DNA of 64,000 nucleotides from Camarhynchus parvulus (GCF_901933205.1 NC_044573.1:88432546-88496545); one strand, 5' to 3'. Positions 12,801-26,317 are shown, counted from the stretch's first letter. Notes: generated by a model not told the origin, from the letters alone. Numbers and translations are program-made.

Positions 12801-15009
12801 AACAGCAGTGTCATTAAAGACTCAAAGAAGGCCACAATGTCCACCAATAAATTGGTCATTTAGCCTAAATACTTTTCCATGGAAATGATATATGCAGGTA
12901 AACATTTAATCTAATTTTCTCCTGGGAAAGCTGAGGATCTACTTTAGCTTAGTTAAAGGCTGAGTTGTCTCAATGCCAATGCAAGTGGTTGCATCTGGTG
13001 CTAGAAAGGCAGATACAAGAACCAACAGCTGACCTCCTAAACAGATATATAAACTGAGAACTGTTGGGTTCTCTCATCCATAACATTTGGCCCTGATTTG
13101 AAGTCCATAATTTTGTTTCTTTTAAAACTCATTCAAAATAACACTGAACCCTGCAAATGCTTTGTTTTATTGTTGCAGACATGATGAAGCTACTGGCTGT
13201 TATAAGAAAGGACAGGGGGGCATTCAGTGCTGCCCTATGTTCATGCTTTAGCTCTTTGCCCTTTCTTGCTGATTACACAAGGTTTTTAAATAGTTATTTG
13301 AGATCTAATCTTAGCTGCTGCATCAGCTGGCCCCTAAACCCTTTTGCTGACCAGGAAAGTGTAGACTGCCATCTCAAATAGGAATATGTCACTTGCCTTC
13401 TAGAGAGCAATGTGGAGGTGGGAATGAATAGGAAAATATTTTTCCCAAAAAAGTGAACAATGGCAAGGTATGAGAACATGGGCTGATGTACATTTTCTGT
13501 GGTCCCATGCCCTCTGGCAGTTTGTTCCTTCTCTCTGTGCTGCCACCTCCACAGCGCCAACAGAAGTGCTTGCATGCCTGCCTGGTGAGTCAGATCCAGC
13601 TGAACTGATCCAGCTAAAAAAAAAATTCTCTTTTGGGCATACTATGCCTGCCAGATCATGTCCTGACTACATGACCTGGGTTTCAGAGCTGGAAACTGGG
13701 GCAGAATTTGTCACACAGGCAACTCAATAGCTCCATCAAACCTGGTTCCTGCTGTGCCAAGCATGCAATGGGACCTTCAGGGTCTTGTTTTTCATTATCA
13801 GAACAATCTAAAAGTGTTCTGCACTTCCAAACAGGAGCTCTGAGGGAAACTTGAGTTTCAGAGCCCGTTGAAGCACCAAAACTGCAGGGACTGCATCTGT
13901 GTCCTTCGGAGGCAAAGTTCCCACCAGAGGAATGGGCAGAACGGGCAAGTGCAGCCCCGAGCCACATGGCTGATGGGCTCCCCTTGCTCTGGGCATGGCT
14001 GGGGAATGCCTTTTCTCACTGAGCACAACATCCTGGGGCAGGCAGGGCAGCGTGGTTGTGCTGCAGCAGCCCTTGGGTCACGGGGTGAGTGCCCCTTGGC
14101 ACAAGTGGCCACCACTGCTGGGGCAGACTCCTCTTGCTGCCTGCTCCAGGGAGTCCCTCTGTGTACTGCTGTACTTGTTCTGTGCTCTCACTATGGGGAA
14201 TCAAAGCTGTAAGTTACTGGGAACTGAAGCAGTGTGTTTCTCATCACTGCAGAGAGACACGGAGATGCTTTGCTGGCCAATTGGAGGGTAGCTGTGGAAG
14301 CGAACTACATTTCAGGTGCATCTGCAGCTCTCAGGCATGACAAACACCACAACCTTTTCAGCAGCATGAGCACTTGGTGCCTTTTCATTTCTCAAATTTA
14401 CTTGAATCCCTATCAATGACATGAGCACTTGGGAAATGTTCACTCTTAAAAAAAACAAGTCAAACTTTGATTACACAGGCCTGTATTGTTAAAAAAAGAA
14501 GAAACTGCCTAGTTCTGTATCAAAAAATCAATCTTCTCTAAAGGCTGAGTTGGTAAATAAATCAGGAGGGGTAGCAGCTGTAAATTGGAAGAGCTCTTCC
14601 ACATTCACAAGCAGAGCAATAGAGGCAAAACATGCATGAGTCAGCCACACTGCTGAACTGTGGATGTGTTGACCACCCAAAAGTAATTGCAACCATATCC
14701 TTTCAGAGGAAGGCAAAGTACCCCAAATTTTCCCCAGGGCACAGAGACTCACATGGGAAGCTGGTAGCCATCATCATCCCTGGCAGTCCAGACTGTGCCT
14801 CTCCTCACACTGACGTGTACCTTGTGTTCCCGTGAGCCACCCTAACCTAAACTGAGCCAGACATTGCCAGTAATTTGTAAGCTTTCTGGCCAAAGAGGAT
14901 TAGACTCATAATATTCTCCTTTTGCAAGTCACTGCGCTAATGGTCTGGTTTTACTCATATTGGTTGCACCTGACAACTCATGATAATAGAGGCTTGAGGT
15001 ATTTGCAAC

Positions 15010-15110
15010 AGCACCAAAACAAATCCCAACAAAAACCAAACCAAAGCAAAACAAGGCAAAGAAACTAAAAAAATAAGCCAAAAAAACCCCACCAAAACTA
15101 CCAGCCTCTA
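15010..15110. repeat. A-rich CAAAA-type low-complexity tract
   Basis: Adenine-dominated sequence with repeated caaaa/ccaaa words. It could be an old poly(A)-like or simple-repeat remnant. No adjacent element was recognised that would explain it as a retroposon tail. Confidence 0.6.
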
Positions 15111-17334
15111 TCAGATAATTCCTATGGGGAAAAAAGCAGCATTGCATTATTAAAGCAGTATTTAGTCTGCAGCTAAAAGACCACAAAAGCCTTTACTTCT
15201 CACTGCTAACTCAGGTCTCCTTAAGAGGCTCGACTGGGATTTAAAGGGTAAGTATTGTGGAATAGTCTGCAGATGAGAGAGCAGAACCCTTAATGCTGCC
15301 TTTTCAGGACATTATTCTTTCCATTTGTATAGAGACAATTGCTTCAGCTAACCTGCCTGGCCTGTACCCTAGGCAACCTGACATATTAAAACTGCCTAAT
15401 CCATCAAACAAATGGTTTGTCCTGGCTCCATCAAAAATAAATAAATAGCTATCCCCCCTCCCTGAAAAACAAAGTGTTTCAACATCATAAAAAGCTTCTT
15501 CCCTGCCTCATCTTCCCCCCTCCACACACCCAAAGGGAGACTCTTACAGCATGGCTACGGCATCTGCAGAAGAGCAAAATCTAAGGAGTATCACTTAGCA
15601 CAGGCATTTCTAATTTATCCTTGAGCTCAGGGATCTAGGGGAGAGTTGGTCATGGAACTGGAATATCAAACCCTGTAGTGTGGCTACAAGATTAAAAACA
15701 AACCTTGAGGCTGATGGCTTGTCATCAGCCTCAGATCAGAGTCTTGCACAGCACTAAGCATCTCCTCTTCCTTCCCTACTGTCTTCAGCAGCCTGCAAAA
15801 AACCTTTTCCAGCGCTCCTCACAGGATCTTTGTTTTGAAAATCTGAATTTATTTACTGCCTTTGATTTCCTGGCTGGGGATGCATACATGGAGCCTGCTA
15901 ATGAAGCTGAAAGAGCAGAGTCAAAGCACTTTCTCAGCACAGGTGGAAAAGCAGTGGCCAGTCACTATCCCTGCATGCATGCTAGATGATGATGCCATGA
16001 AACACTGTACAGCAGGTTCAGGCACAGGGCTGGAGCTGTGCATCCCTGCACAGGCAACTCAGCATGATGCTTTCCTTGTCCTGTGCTGCCATGAGCCACA
16101 AGCAGATCTAAACCCCACCATATGCCAGCCATCCTAAGCCTCATTAATTCAGCATGCATTGACAGCATCTAATTTCTAAAGACACTTAAAATCTTTAGCA
16201 ACCACCATTAATACCTCCATTATGGAGCACAAAGGCTTATGTGCACCTAAATAGGAGCTCTGAGGTGGCACCCTGGTCCTGGGCTGAATAGGTGGACAAG
16301 GGACAGCTGCCTCAGTCACCCACCCTTTGTCTTAGGCTGCAGGCAGGTCTCACCTCTTGCAGCAGCTGCACTGCGCTCTGCAGCAGGCGCGATGATGGGT
16401 ATCACTGGCTGTCCAGGATTTAATTAAACACAGATGGAACTGAGGCAGCCTGAGCTTGATGCAAAGTGCTTCAAGCTCTCGCTTCTCCTTGGGGTCCACA
16501 AGCTGCAAAACCAACAGCACTTCCCAGTTTGGTCATAAAACTTCCTTAAAGCTATTTGCCGCTTGTTTTTTGAAGCAAAGCTTTCATTATCTAGAAGAGA
16601 CATTCAGAGACACTCACAGCAACTTGTCACTAATAAAAATAAACATTAGGCCTGGGCAGGCTAGGTACATCAGTACACTTGCTCAGTAGCTGCTTCTGCC
16701 TTGCCCAAGCACCAGCTGGGAATGGCTACTCAAAAGCTTCTTTGGAACTGCCATTATTTGCAGAGATGTTGCCAGTTCTTGGTGGAGAAAAATGCAACAC
16801 AAAAAACCAAAAGAGGTTCTCCATAATGGATGCCTGCCACCTCAGCCAAGGGACCATGAAGCAGTGTGGCCCTTCTTTCCAATCTCGTGATGGGCTGGGA
16901 GGGCAGGAAGGAGGATATGCATCTGGATAAAGATTGTGTTACTGTCCAGAGCCTCCTTGTCCTGGGAAGGATGAGACTCACCTCCCAGAACCGGCCCCAA
17001 GTGTATGTTTATGCATGACCATGTCTTGATGGCTCCTGGACTGAGGAGAAGACAGCAGGGTTTCCTCCTGCAGATCATGACCAGACGTATGAATGCTATT
17101 TAAAAGTTTCCAAAAAAGCCATAGAAATTATTTAATGCCTTGAGAATCTATTTTTCTATAGATATCTAGCATGTAACATTTGTGGGTTTATCAAAGAGAA
17201 GACTGAAAGGTATTACTAGCTGGAATTACTAGCTACTATAAGGCCCTTAAACCAGCAGCAACGTGTATAGCAAAAACCAATGACTGGAAGCTGAAGCCAG
17301 GCAAATTAAAATGGGAAATAAGCCATATATTTTT

Positions 17335-17575
17335 AAGAGTGGGGTTAATTAACCACTGGAACAAATCCTCAAGGGAAGCTATGGATTCCTATCTCTGGAG
17401 AGTTTCAAATCATGGCTGGATGCCTTTTTGGAAGATGTACTTTAGCCAAAGACGCTATTAGGCTCAATACATGGGTAATTGTGTGAGATGCAATGGCCTG
17501 TGATATACAGGAAATAAGAACAGATGCTTTAATGTTTCTTTCTGGCCTTAAACCTAAGAAGCTATTCATCTAGAT
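17335..17575 (+). mobile_element. Old CR1/L3-like LINE 3' end
   Basis: The segment reads like the 3' end of an ancient amniote CR1-group LINE abundant in turtles. Recognisable blocks are a ccactggaacaa block, a ctggagagtttcaa block, atggctggatgcc, then ggcctgtgatatacagg and a terminal ctggccttaaacctaagaa block. It is diverged from what I remember of the family, suggesting an old insertion predating birds. Family assignment is from memory of the consensus. Confidence 0.6.
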
Positions 17576-20555
17576 GGGAGCCCTGTGCCTATAGCTGAGA
17601 ATTTGATCCAAGTCTCCAACTGCAACATTTATAAATTGGTGAAAAATGAGTGTATAAATGCACCAAAGAGAATAGATCAAACAATGAAGGGGGAGCCAAG
17701 GATGAAGAACACACCAATAACATAATTTATTTCTATTTTTTTAAAGAATTATGGTGGAATGCAATGACACCTATAGAAACCAGGACTGTGAGGTAGTAAT
17801 TTACAGTGGTGAAATTCAAATGAAATAGGAAGATATGAGACTATGTTTGGAGACTGCCAGGTTTCTGTGATAAAATTGCGTTAGTAATTAATAATCTCAC
17901 AGAAAAAAAGGCGAGAAGAGAGATCATCTGCTACCATGTGTCTATTAGCAGATAAATCCAAAGTGAAAGATATCCCCTCTGGGACTATTTGATGGATTAT
18001 ATTAAATTTAATGGTAATGGAAGGAATACTGTAATTGGAAGATGCTGGAGGGAAAAGATATTGTGGGAGCAAGAGAAGGAGATGCACTGCTGGTACAGAA
18101 AGCACCTTGGTATAGGAATGGGCTCCATTTCTGCCAAACTGCACCAAAAGAGAAGAAGAGGCTCCATTCCCCATAGGCAAGGACCAGAAAATGTACAGGA
18201 TCATCTCAGCTACTATGGAAGCCAGTCTGTAATATCCCTGAGGGAGGTACATTTGGCAACTGAAGTGTGGAAAATAAATATTAGAAATGCCAGAATTTTT
18301 TGAATCTTCGAGTACATTTCAGAGGAATAAAATGACAAGTTCAATTAGGTTCCTCGAAGCAGAGGAGAGAAACTGATTAATCAGGCATGGAAGTTCCTAA
18401 GTAACCAAAACAACTGTGTGGGCTTTCTCCTCTTGACTCATGTTACAGGAGGAGGGTGTATCTGTTTGAAAATGGAATATATTTCCACATGCTCTATAAA
18501 CGAATGTCCAAACACATCTAGATAGAAAATGGTCCCTATTATTTAGGTCTCTCCAGAGCCTCTCATGTGTTGTACAAAGCTATGGAATATGTACAGGATT
18601 TCTGGAGTGTTTTCTTTGAAGATGAAGTAGCTTTTAAAAGAATTTGTGGACTCAGTGCTATCATCCCAAAACAGCAATATAAACTTCACAAGTAAACTTG
18701 CATTGAGCACAAAGATAACGACACCAAATGGCAACCTAGATTAAAATAAGACAAAAAAACATTTATAATATTTGAAGTCCAAAGGCTTCTTGGAAAAATC
18801 ACCATGTCTGTCAGGAATGCACAATGTGTAGAGCCATATACCTGCCAATCGTCAGCAGAATAGCAGGAGCTGCTGCCCTCAGCCAGTGAAACATCACATT
18901 ATTATTGCATCTGAGCTGGCTCTTTCCCAGAGCATTGGCTACCGTCTCTACCAGCCTCAGAAAGCTGCCTTCTGCAGATGGGCTTTTTCAGAGGTGTCGT
19001 ACACCTCACTGCTCACGGGAAGAGACAAACAAAAGCCAACGCATGTGACACACAGCTGAACCGTGCAAATAATATCATGCAAGAGAATGCATCCTGATCA
19101 TAAAGCTACTGGATGTCTGCAGAGAAATTCAGTTTTCCTGTGGTGCTTCTTTCGCTCACTTTGGTTAAATGCTGAGGGAGGGGGAAGGGAGCGCCCGCTA
19201 ATCTCAAACCCCTCATGTTTTGGAAGGGATTTTAGGGTCATTTTTTATGTAATTTCTGGTAATAGCTGATTGAATTTGATCACGACAGTGAGTAGGAGGG
19301 TGACCAAGGTAGGGCTGTATGCTTTGGTCATGAGCACAGCAGAGCACAAAGCCATTGACACAGCTGCCACACTCATCTTGTTTTGGGCTTTTCTCCATCT
19401 CGCAGCACTCAGCCCTCCTCTGCACCACGCTCCCAGTACTGTGACACCCGGATGCTCCTGCCCACCACTGGAGCGTGTGGGTGCGTGGCCTCCCGGCGTC
19501 ACAACACGTTCGTGGGTGTTTGTGTCATGAGCAGCTCAGGCAACATCACTTATATCTGTGTATCTCCTCGACAGCACCAGCCACTCCAACCTGGGCATCG
19601 CTGGTTTATTTTTAAGGAATATTCTGTTCATATGGACTCATAGCTGCTTCCCACTGGAGAATGGCTTACAGTAGGAAACCTTCCAAATAACATATGAACT
19701 GGGGAGAAGCGAGGGCTAATAGATGAAGCATAAAGCTCAGTACCAGATCCTCTCAGTGCTTAACCCTGACTCTGCCAATGACTTGCTGCAACAAGGGGGG
19801 TGAGCTTTGTAGCTAATGCCTCTCCCCCCTGCCCCCAGCAGTTATTATGAAGATGAATTATTTAATGTGTGTACACAGCTTTGATGTTGCATGCACCATT
19901 TCACATGTACATAAGTGCTAAACATTATTGGGTGGTTCTGTCATCGTTAGAACACTAAACATGCATTTCTGGGCTTAATTAGGTGTGTAAAAATGGCTGT
20001 ACACAGCCACACTGGAAAATGTGAGTCCTGATGTATAAATAATTGTGAGGCCATGGCAGAATAGGTCTCAACAAGGGAAAGCCAATCTGGATTTAACCTT
20101 GGCCAAAGTGTGCTAAAAATACTCTTTGTGGCCTCTAAGCCCCTTAGGCATCCAGAGAGAATTTCCACCTCAGTCCTTTCCTGGTCCTTCCAGTGTGAGT
20201 TTGAGCAGAACAGGAGGATTATTTCATGTTCAAGAAAAAAAGAGAAAAGAAATCAAACAAAAACCTGCCCAGAAAATTTTTTAAAGTATGAGCTCAGATC
20301 TTGGGCTCACCAGAAGTTTTGAAGAGACTTCTGTGTACTCTAGGAGGAGAGGTTATGGGCTGAGAGTCACCTGGCCCATGTGTGAGTCAAGCCACCCTGA
20401 AGCACATTTCACAGCTTGACTGTTCTCTCCATGCTTTGCTTGAGGTGTGATATGTCACATCCAAACTCATGCTAGCCACTAGCCTTTAGCTGCCCTGTAA
20501 AAACGCTCCACTTGCAAAGCTAAGATATTGACATTTGCAAAACCCTTTATGCAAG

Positions 20556-20632
20556 TCACAGAATCATAGAATAATTTGGGCTGGAATGGACCTTAAAGGT
20601 CCTCTAGTCGAGCCCCCTGCTATGGGGAGGGA
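20556..20632 (-). mobile_element. CR1 LINE 3'-end fragment
   Basis: The plus strand shows the reverse complement of a CR1 terminus: agaatcatagaataatttgg followed by a diverged ggctggaatggaccttaaag block. Only about 75 bases are recognisable. It is another strongly truncated copy in intergenic DNA. Confidence 0.85.
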
Positions 20633-23600
20633 CATATGTCAGCAAGGCACAGCAGCTCTGATTTGCATTTGTGCAATTTACTGCTGTTTGGTGGCCAGCT
20701 AATCTCCACCAGTGCAAATAGCAGCTTTGCCTGTGGGCACTTGGGGACAGTGCTGACAAATCTCCATCAGTGGCTGTCACCAGTGGTATAATATGGCAAA
20801 ATCCCCAAACCAAACAAGACCTTAATTTCTCATTGAGGTTTGAGTTTCCTGAAATCTAAAGTTGAAAGAGGCTTCATCCCTTAAGGAGTAAAATCCCCTG
20901 GTGAGAAAAAGTAAACAAAGGTTCACAGTTCACAGGCTTTCTGCAAACAAACGCCTGAGAATCTCAGCAGTGGGATCCGTGTGGTGTAACTGCAACAGCA
21001 TCTCAGCCTCATCTGTGTTGCCGGACCTTGGGAAAAGCAAGTTCAGCTTCTTCTGATGAACCTGTGTCATTACAGGAATGTTTTCAGAGTACATTTTTCA
21101 TATGTTAATAGTTTCCACATTATTAAACTGGATCTAATTATGCTTGGTTTGCTAGGAGCAGCAAATCATATTCACAATCGTGTTTTCATTAAAAAAAATA
21201 TTCCATACAAAGATCTCATTAAGATGTTAATTGCTACTGGAATTATATGCACATAAATAATAAACAAAAATACCTACACATTATTAAAAATTAATTTCCA
21301 CATATACCAAGCCATTTACTTGAATTTGTTTTAGATTTGAAGTGGGAAGCAGTGTGCATAATCTACCCAGTGCATAGACTCAGCAAAAGACTCTCTGTTA
21401 TGAAAACATGGCTTTATTTCCTTGCCTGCAGAGTGCCACTTTCCAGACCATACTAAAAGAATAGGTCATGCCCTTTTAGCATCATTAAAATGAATGTGTG
21501 GATCCTGTATTTTAACCAAGCAAGAGGAATCTCTGAACCTTCAAAGAGGTCTGAATGGGGCTATCCCTTGCCAGAATACCTCTGAATTTGCTGATGTTTC
21601 TTGGCAGAGAATTCACGGAGGGAAGTGAGTTCCCTGGCCCATGTATGACCACCAGCTCCCAGACAGGAAGAGTAGCAAGGACACAAAATCCTGACAGGAC
21701 ACCCTGCCTCCACTGTGGTGGCAGCAGCTCACATGGCTGAGTTCAGTCACATCACAGGAAAGCATCTCTGCTTGTCCCTGTTGGTGTCCAGGTGTAATGA
21801 CAAAATGGAGTTTATTTTTGGCCTCTAGAATGAGAATTCCTTGCTCTTGCAGAGCATACTGGGCACTGAGATCAAAGACGCCCCATGTAAGGTCTGATGA
21901 CATGTCCTGTTGGGTAATAGCCATCTCTGTTGGCACAAAAAAGATGAATGAAAACTAAAATACAAAAGCTCTGGCAGTATCAACAAAGTCTCCTTTCTGT
22001 GCCTAGCCTCTAGCACCACAGGCTGACTAAATGTGCGGGAATGGGGAGCTTTCACTTAGGATAAAAGTGGGAATAGAGCAAGAGAAATGTAAATGCTGTG
22101 TGAAAACACACTCAGAATTATAAAAAGTCTCTTCCTCAAGAGGAGCCACAATAGAAGCCTGAAAGCCTGAGCAATGCAAACTAGGAAATAGAGAAAGGAA
22201 ATTAAATTTTTAAGACCATGGATGTTTAGATAGTGTTATCTTCAAGACAACAAACAGCAAGAGGCCAGGAAATTCCAAATTGAATCCAACACTCTCCTTA
22301 TTTCCTGATTTTCTCTTGTTAAGGATAAAAAGCACAGCCAGGACCAAGTTAACATTATATTTCCTGCCATATGACTCTATTGGCATAATTTTTGTTGCTA
22401 GGCATACGTGGAGTGACCTACTCTGAAATTAAAAAAAAAAATCATTTCCTTGGCATGCAGAGGTAAGACAAGAATTTCAGAGCTGTAGTGCACAAGAAAC
22501 TTAACGAGCCCAGCTGCTGATCCCACAGGTTTTTTGTAAATCCAAGGAGAATGGATGGAGGTCATAACTGATTACAGATTCTTTTGTTATTAGATGACAT
22601 TTATTGATTAGTGTGAGCTATTTGACAAGTGTTCATCCTACCAGAATTTAAATCATGGAGCTCACTGGTGTTCCTGCAACACAACTGCCATTTTCTGAAT
22701 GCAGGAATTCCCATGAGTTGACCATGAGAAGCCGGAAGAATACTTCATGAATTCACCCCACACTCCTCTGTACCCACCAGCTCACCAAGGCTTTTGGTTA
22801 CTTGAAGCTCTCAACATGCCCTGCTTCAGGAAGACATCATCTGGGGTACAAGATGGTGATCTGACTGGCAGTAGGAACTCCTGAGAGGAGGGGCTGGCAC
22901 AAATGAGCCCAAAGAGCAGTGCAAGGAAACCTATGCCATCCCCAGGCTCATACTTAGCAGAGGGTAAAGAGCCCAAGAAGGGGCGTCTGTAGCTGTGGCC
23001 TGCAAAGCTCAGCAGTAAGAGCAGCATATGGAGAACAACTGGGTGTGAGTTAGTGCCAATGCAGTTTATTTGCCAGGCAAAAGGAATTTGAAAGGCAACT
23101 GAGTGGATTACAGACCCCAAGCTGCCACCCACTGTTTGGCACAGGCTTGGCGCAGGCAGGAATGTGCCCAGACATAGGCTGGCACTGATCCTACCCTACT
23201 CCTCTCTCTGCAGCCAGGGTCCTTACAGAGCTCAGCACAACCTTCCGGTACCTTCCTTGTTATCAGGAAATACTTTGGACTCAGACCTTATTAACAACAA
23301 GGTTTTGCCTCCATGGGCTATGGGGGCTCAGCAGCCTCCAACTTAAGGGCCTCCCTGCATTGATGCTGACCCTTTGAAGGGAACACGCCCCTTCCTTTTC
23401 ATTTTGACTGAAGTCCATCACTGGCCTGAGGGTGAACAGCAGCCAGGAGGATTTGCAGATCCCACAGGAGCGGCAGAAACTGCCTGGTTCCTGCTAGCTT
23501 GACCTGAGCCCTCCATCAGCACCCATGCTGCCAGCATGCAGAGGCAGGCAGCTCCCAAAGCACCACCCAGAGGCTCGGCTATGGTTTTCAAAGCAAAGAG

Positions 23601-23848
23601 TTAGACTTTGGTTATTTCTTTGAGATTATTGTTACAGAGCAGTTAAAGTCATCATGGCCCAACTTTTCACTGATATCTATGAAAACTGACCCCAACTTCT
23701 GAGCTAATTCTGTGCTTTTAGAAACTAATTTTTTTTTTTATCCTGGAATCCTCAGAACTGAAACAAAGAGGTGGCATGACTTTGTCCTTTTCCCTAAGCC
23801 AATTTTAAAAACTGTCCCTTTTCATTCAAAGTCAACAGTTCTGGAAAG

Positions 23849-24288
23849 GAACAAGGGAGGGAGAGAGGGAGGAATACAGGAGTTCAGGAAGGGATGAAGT
23901 GAGGAAGGAGGGAAGAAAGACAAAGGAAGGAGAGGAAGGAAGGAAGGAGAGGAAGGAAGGAAGGAGAAGAAGGAGAGGAAGGAGAGGAAGGAGAGGAAGG
24001 AGGGAAGGAGAGGAAGGAGAGGAAGGAAGGAAGGAAGGAAGGAAGGAAGGAAGGAAGGAAGGAAGGAAGGAAGGAAGGAAGGAAGGAAGGAAGGAAGGAA
24101 GGAAGGAAGGAAGGAAGGAAGGAAGGAAGGAAGGAAGGAAGGAAGGAAGGAAGGAAGGAAGGAAGGAAGGAAGGAAGGAAGGAAGGAAGGAAGGAAGGAA
24201 GGAAGGAAGGAAGGAAGGAAGGAAGGAAGGAAGGAAGGAAGGAAGGAAGGAAGGAAGGAAGGAAGGAAGGAAGGAAGGAAGGAAGGAA
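23849..24288 (+). repeat. Long (GGAA)n tetranucleotide microsatellite with degenerate GGA-rich leader
   Basis: Purine-only sequence starts near 23849 as a mixture of GGAGA and GGAA words. From 24021 to 24288 it becomes a perfect run of 67 GGAA units (268 bases). It ends abruptly at unique sequence (atatactttg). The translated frames through it are artefacts of the repeat (repeating SFLP or GRKE). GGAA is the core of ETS-family transcription factor sites, so repeats of this kind can act as binding platforms; that role here is inference. Perfect tracts this long are usually polymorphic and may be mis-sized in assembly. Confidence 0.98.
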
Positions 24289-24900
24289 ATATACTTTGTA
24301 GCCAGCAAGGTTAGGGGAATTACACTAGTATTTACAAGTGACATTTGAAAGGAAGATTCTATACTGTTCTGATTCTTAAATTTTACTTCCTATTTAATAT
24401 TTTTTCATTCATATTGGAGAAGTCTAGCAACACAGTTTGCATTTCAAGCAACACTGAATCAGTCTGCCAGAGACAGACAGATATGGTTCTTTCCCTGCTA
24501 AGGTCTGACATCTCACTTGATGAACCAGTCTTGCCAAAGACAAGCTGAAATTTTAAGACATCTCTGAAGGATGTGGAAGACCTTTCCAGGATTTGCAAGG
24601 AAGTTTTATCACAAGGATTAAAAGTTATAAATAAAACCCTCCAAAGCTGGTGGCATAGTGCTGCTGTAAGTGATGCCTCAACACAGCCCTGCTGTGATGT
24701 GCTGTATGAAAACCATCATCAAGAAAACCCATGAAAATGAGAAACTAAGTTTGCAATGTTTTAAACTTTAGTTGTCTCTGAGCTTTCTTTTGCCACTCTG
24801 TCCCCTCTCCAGTTAAAAATTCTTGAACAAAAAGAGAAGAAAAAACAAAGAAAGACTGGGGGAACCACAGACATGGACATTTATTCATTTTATTTGTCAT

Positions 24901-24936
24901 AGAGGGAGAAGGAAAGAGAGAGAGAGAGGGAGAGAT
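24901..24936 (+). repeat. GA-rich simple repeat
   Basis: Short purine tract of AGAG words with a central (GA)n run, 0.6 kb downstream of the large GGAA tract. Confidence 0.8.
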
Positions 24937-25479
24937 GGAACTCAAACTTTGTAAAAAAAGTTGGGGTTTTCCTTATTTAGAATGTTGAATATAAATTTCA
25001 CACTCTTTAGAACAAAATACGGTATGAAGAACCCATAGTAGCCCTAGGCAGAGGCAGAAGAGAGCTCCCCCAGATGCATGCATTGTGAGATATTTTAGAT
25101 GAGTTAGGGGGCAAGGGAGGAAAAGAGGTCTCCAGCAATGAGAAGAGGTGATTACAAAGCACCCAAAAGAATTTTTGTATGCAATTTAATGGATTGTCTT
25201 TTATAAACTAACCTCCTATGTTGTTCAACTGTGCAGTGACTAAAGGTCAAATCCATTTTCTCAGCAGGACAAAAGAAAGACACAGGTCTCTCAGGAAAGC
25301 ACCTCATCTACCAGGCTATGGATTAACACACAAGATTTCTTCCTGCATCCCACACTCCACCCTTTCTACTCAAGTGCTACTAATCTGTGTAGAAACATGA
25401 GAGATTCATAGAGCATAGCATGAAGGGAATCAGGAACCTTCCCTTGTGCGGCCTCACTGCTAAAGGGCTGTGAATAGTG

Positions 25480-25632
25480 AAACAGCAGTCTGTGCTCTGA
25501 TTTTATAAAAAAATAAATATTATCATAAATATGTCATAAGTATTATCAGAATGTCATAAATATGATCATAAATATGATCATTTATCATAAAATAAATATT
25601 TTATCATAAAATAAGAGCACAGACTGCTGTTT
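25480..25632. repeat. Inverted repeat with 27-base arms around an AT-rich core
   Basis: The left arm (25480-25506) and right arm (25606-25632) are reverse complements with one mismatch over 27 bases. The 99-base loop is almost entirely A/T, built of ATCATAAATATG-like words and containing two copies of the palindrome tatgatcata. The structure could fold into a cruciform or hairpin. No terminal features of a known transposon family (such as a TA target duplication plus conserved ends) were recognised, so I class it simply as an inverted repeat. Confidence 0.9.
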
Positions 25633-26317
25633 AATGTAAAATGCAGACAACAGGTATCCCCTGCAAATGGAAGAGGATTCAGGGTTGTGTTCTTACTAGC
25701 ACCTTTGTACATCAGGTCAACAGATGTTCAGTTCTCTGCATAGTGAAGTGCTCCTGGTGAAGACAAAATGGGTGGAGGGCATGATGATGGATGAAGAAAT
25801 GGATGAAGTTGGGAGAAGCATACAAATGAATTAGGAGGACGCAGGAACAACTCTTATCCTGTGTGATTTACCAGTGTCAAATGACAAGTTGGTTCAGGAA
25901 CAAGGAGTGCAGTTTGTATCTACTGAATGACAAGCTGTGTTTAATAAAGATGTGACTCTGCAAATGATTTTGGATGGAGGCATAGCAAGCAGGTGAACAC
26001 AGACATCAGTGTCATAGGGCATGTATGGTTCTTGGTTGAACAGATAACGCTGAAAAATTAGAAGCTGTCAAAAAGAGTTAGAAAAAATACCCAAACATGA
26101 GACAAAAGATTTTGAGAGGATCTTTAAGAAGGTTAGTCATAAAAGACCAAAAAATAAGTGATTGGTGTGTTGGTGGAGAAAAAAATTTCCATAAAGAAAA
26201 AATATGAAGCACTAAAAAACTACTGACTTTAGCAGAAACAGAAACCAGTGGCTAAAGAGGAAGGCAGATGTGTTCATATTTTGAAAGAGGAGAAATTCTT
26301 GTACAGCACAGAAGGCC

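Larger units (their letters stand above)
8906..16300. other. Intergenic DNA downstream of CNR1
   Basis: No gene is supported. The stretch holds one short CR1 LINE fragment near 9.75 kb and an A-rich CAAAA-type low-complexity tract near 15.0 kb. Open frames of 60-150 codons, including two overlapping opposite-strand frames near 11.3-11.75 kb and a cluster near 13.7-14.3 kb, have no recognised domain. They overlap on both strands and are best explained as chance. Confidence 0.6.
16300..23848. other. Intergenic DNA with old repeats
   Basis: Apart from the CR1/L3-like copy near 17.4 kb and the CR1 fragment near 20.6 kb, I see no supported feature. A 116-codon minus-strand frame at 22782-23132 sits in slightly GC-richer sequence. 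It has no domain I recognise and no splice or retroposon context, so I do not call it a gene. Confidence 0.55.

Noticed and set aside
21290..21310. Minus-strand words reading WYMWKL near 21.3 kb, resembling a SPACA1 segment.
   Set aside because: In-frame stops flank it within a few codons and its position is out of order relative to the other exons; it is a chance match.
23832..24348. Long frames on both strands through the GGAA tract (repeating SFLP or GRKE peptides).
   Set aside because: They are simple translations of a perfect tetranucleotide repeat, which has no stop in any frame.
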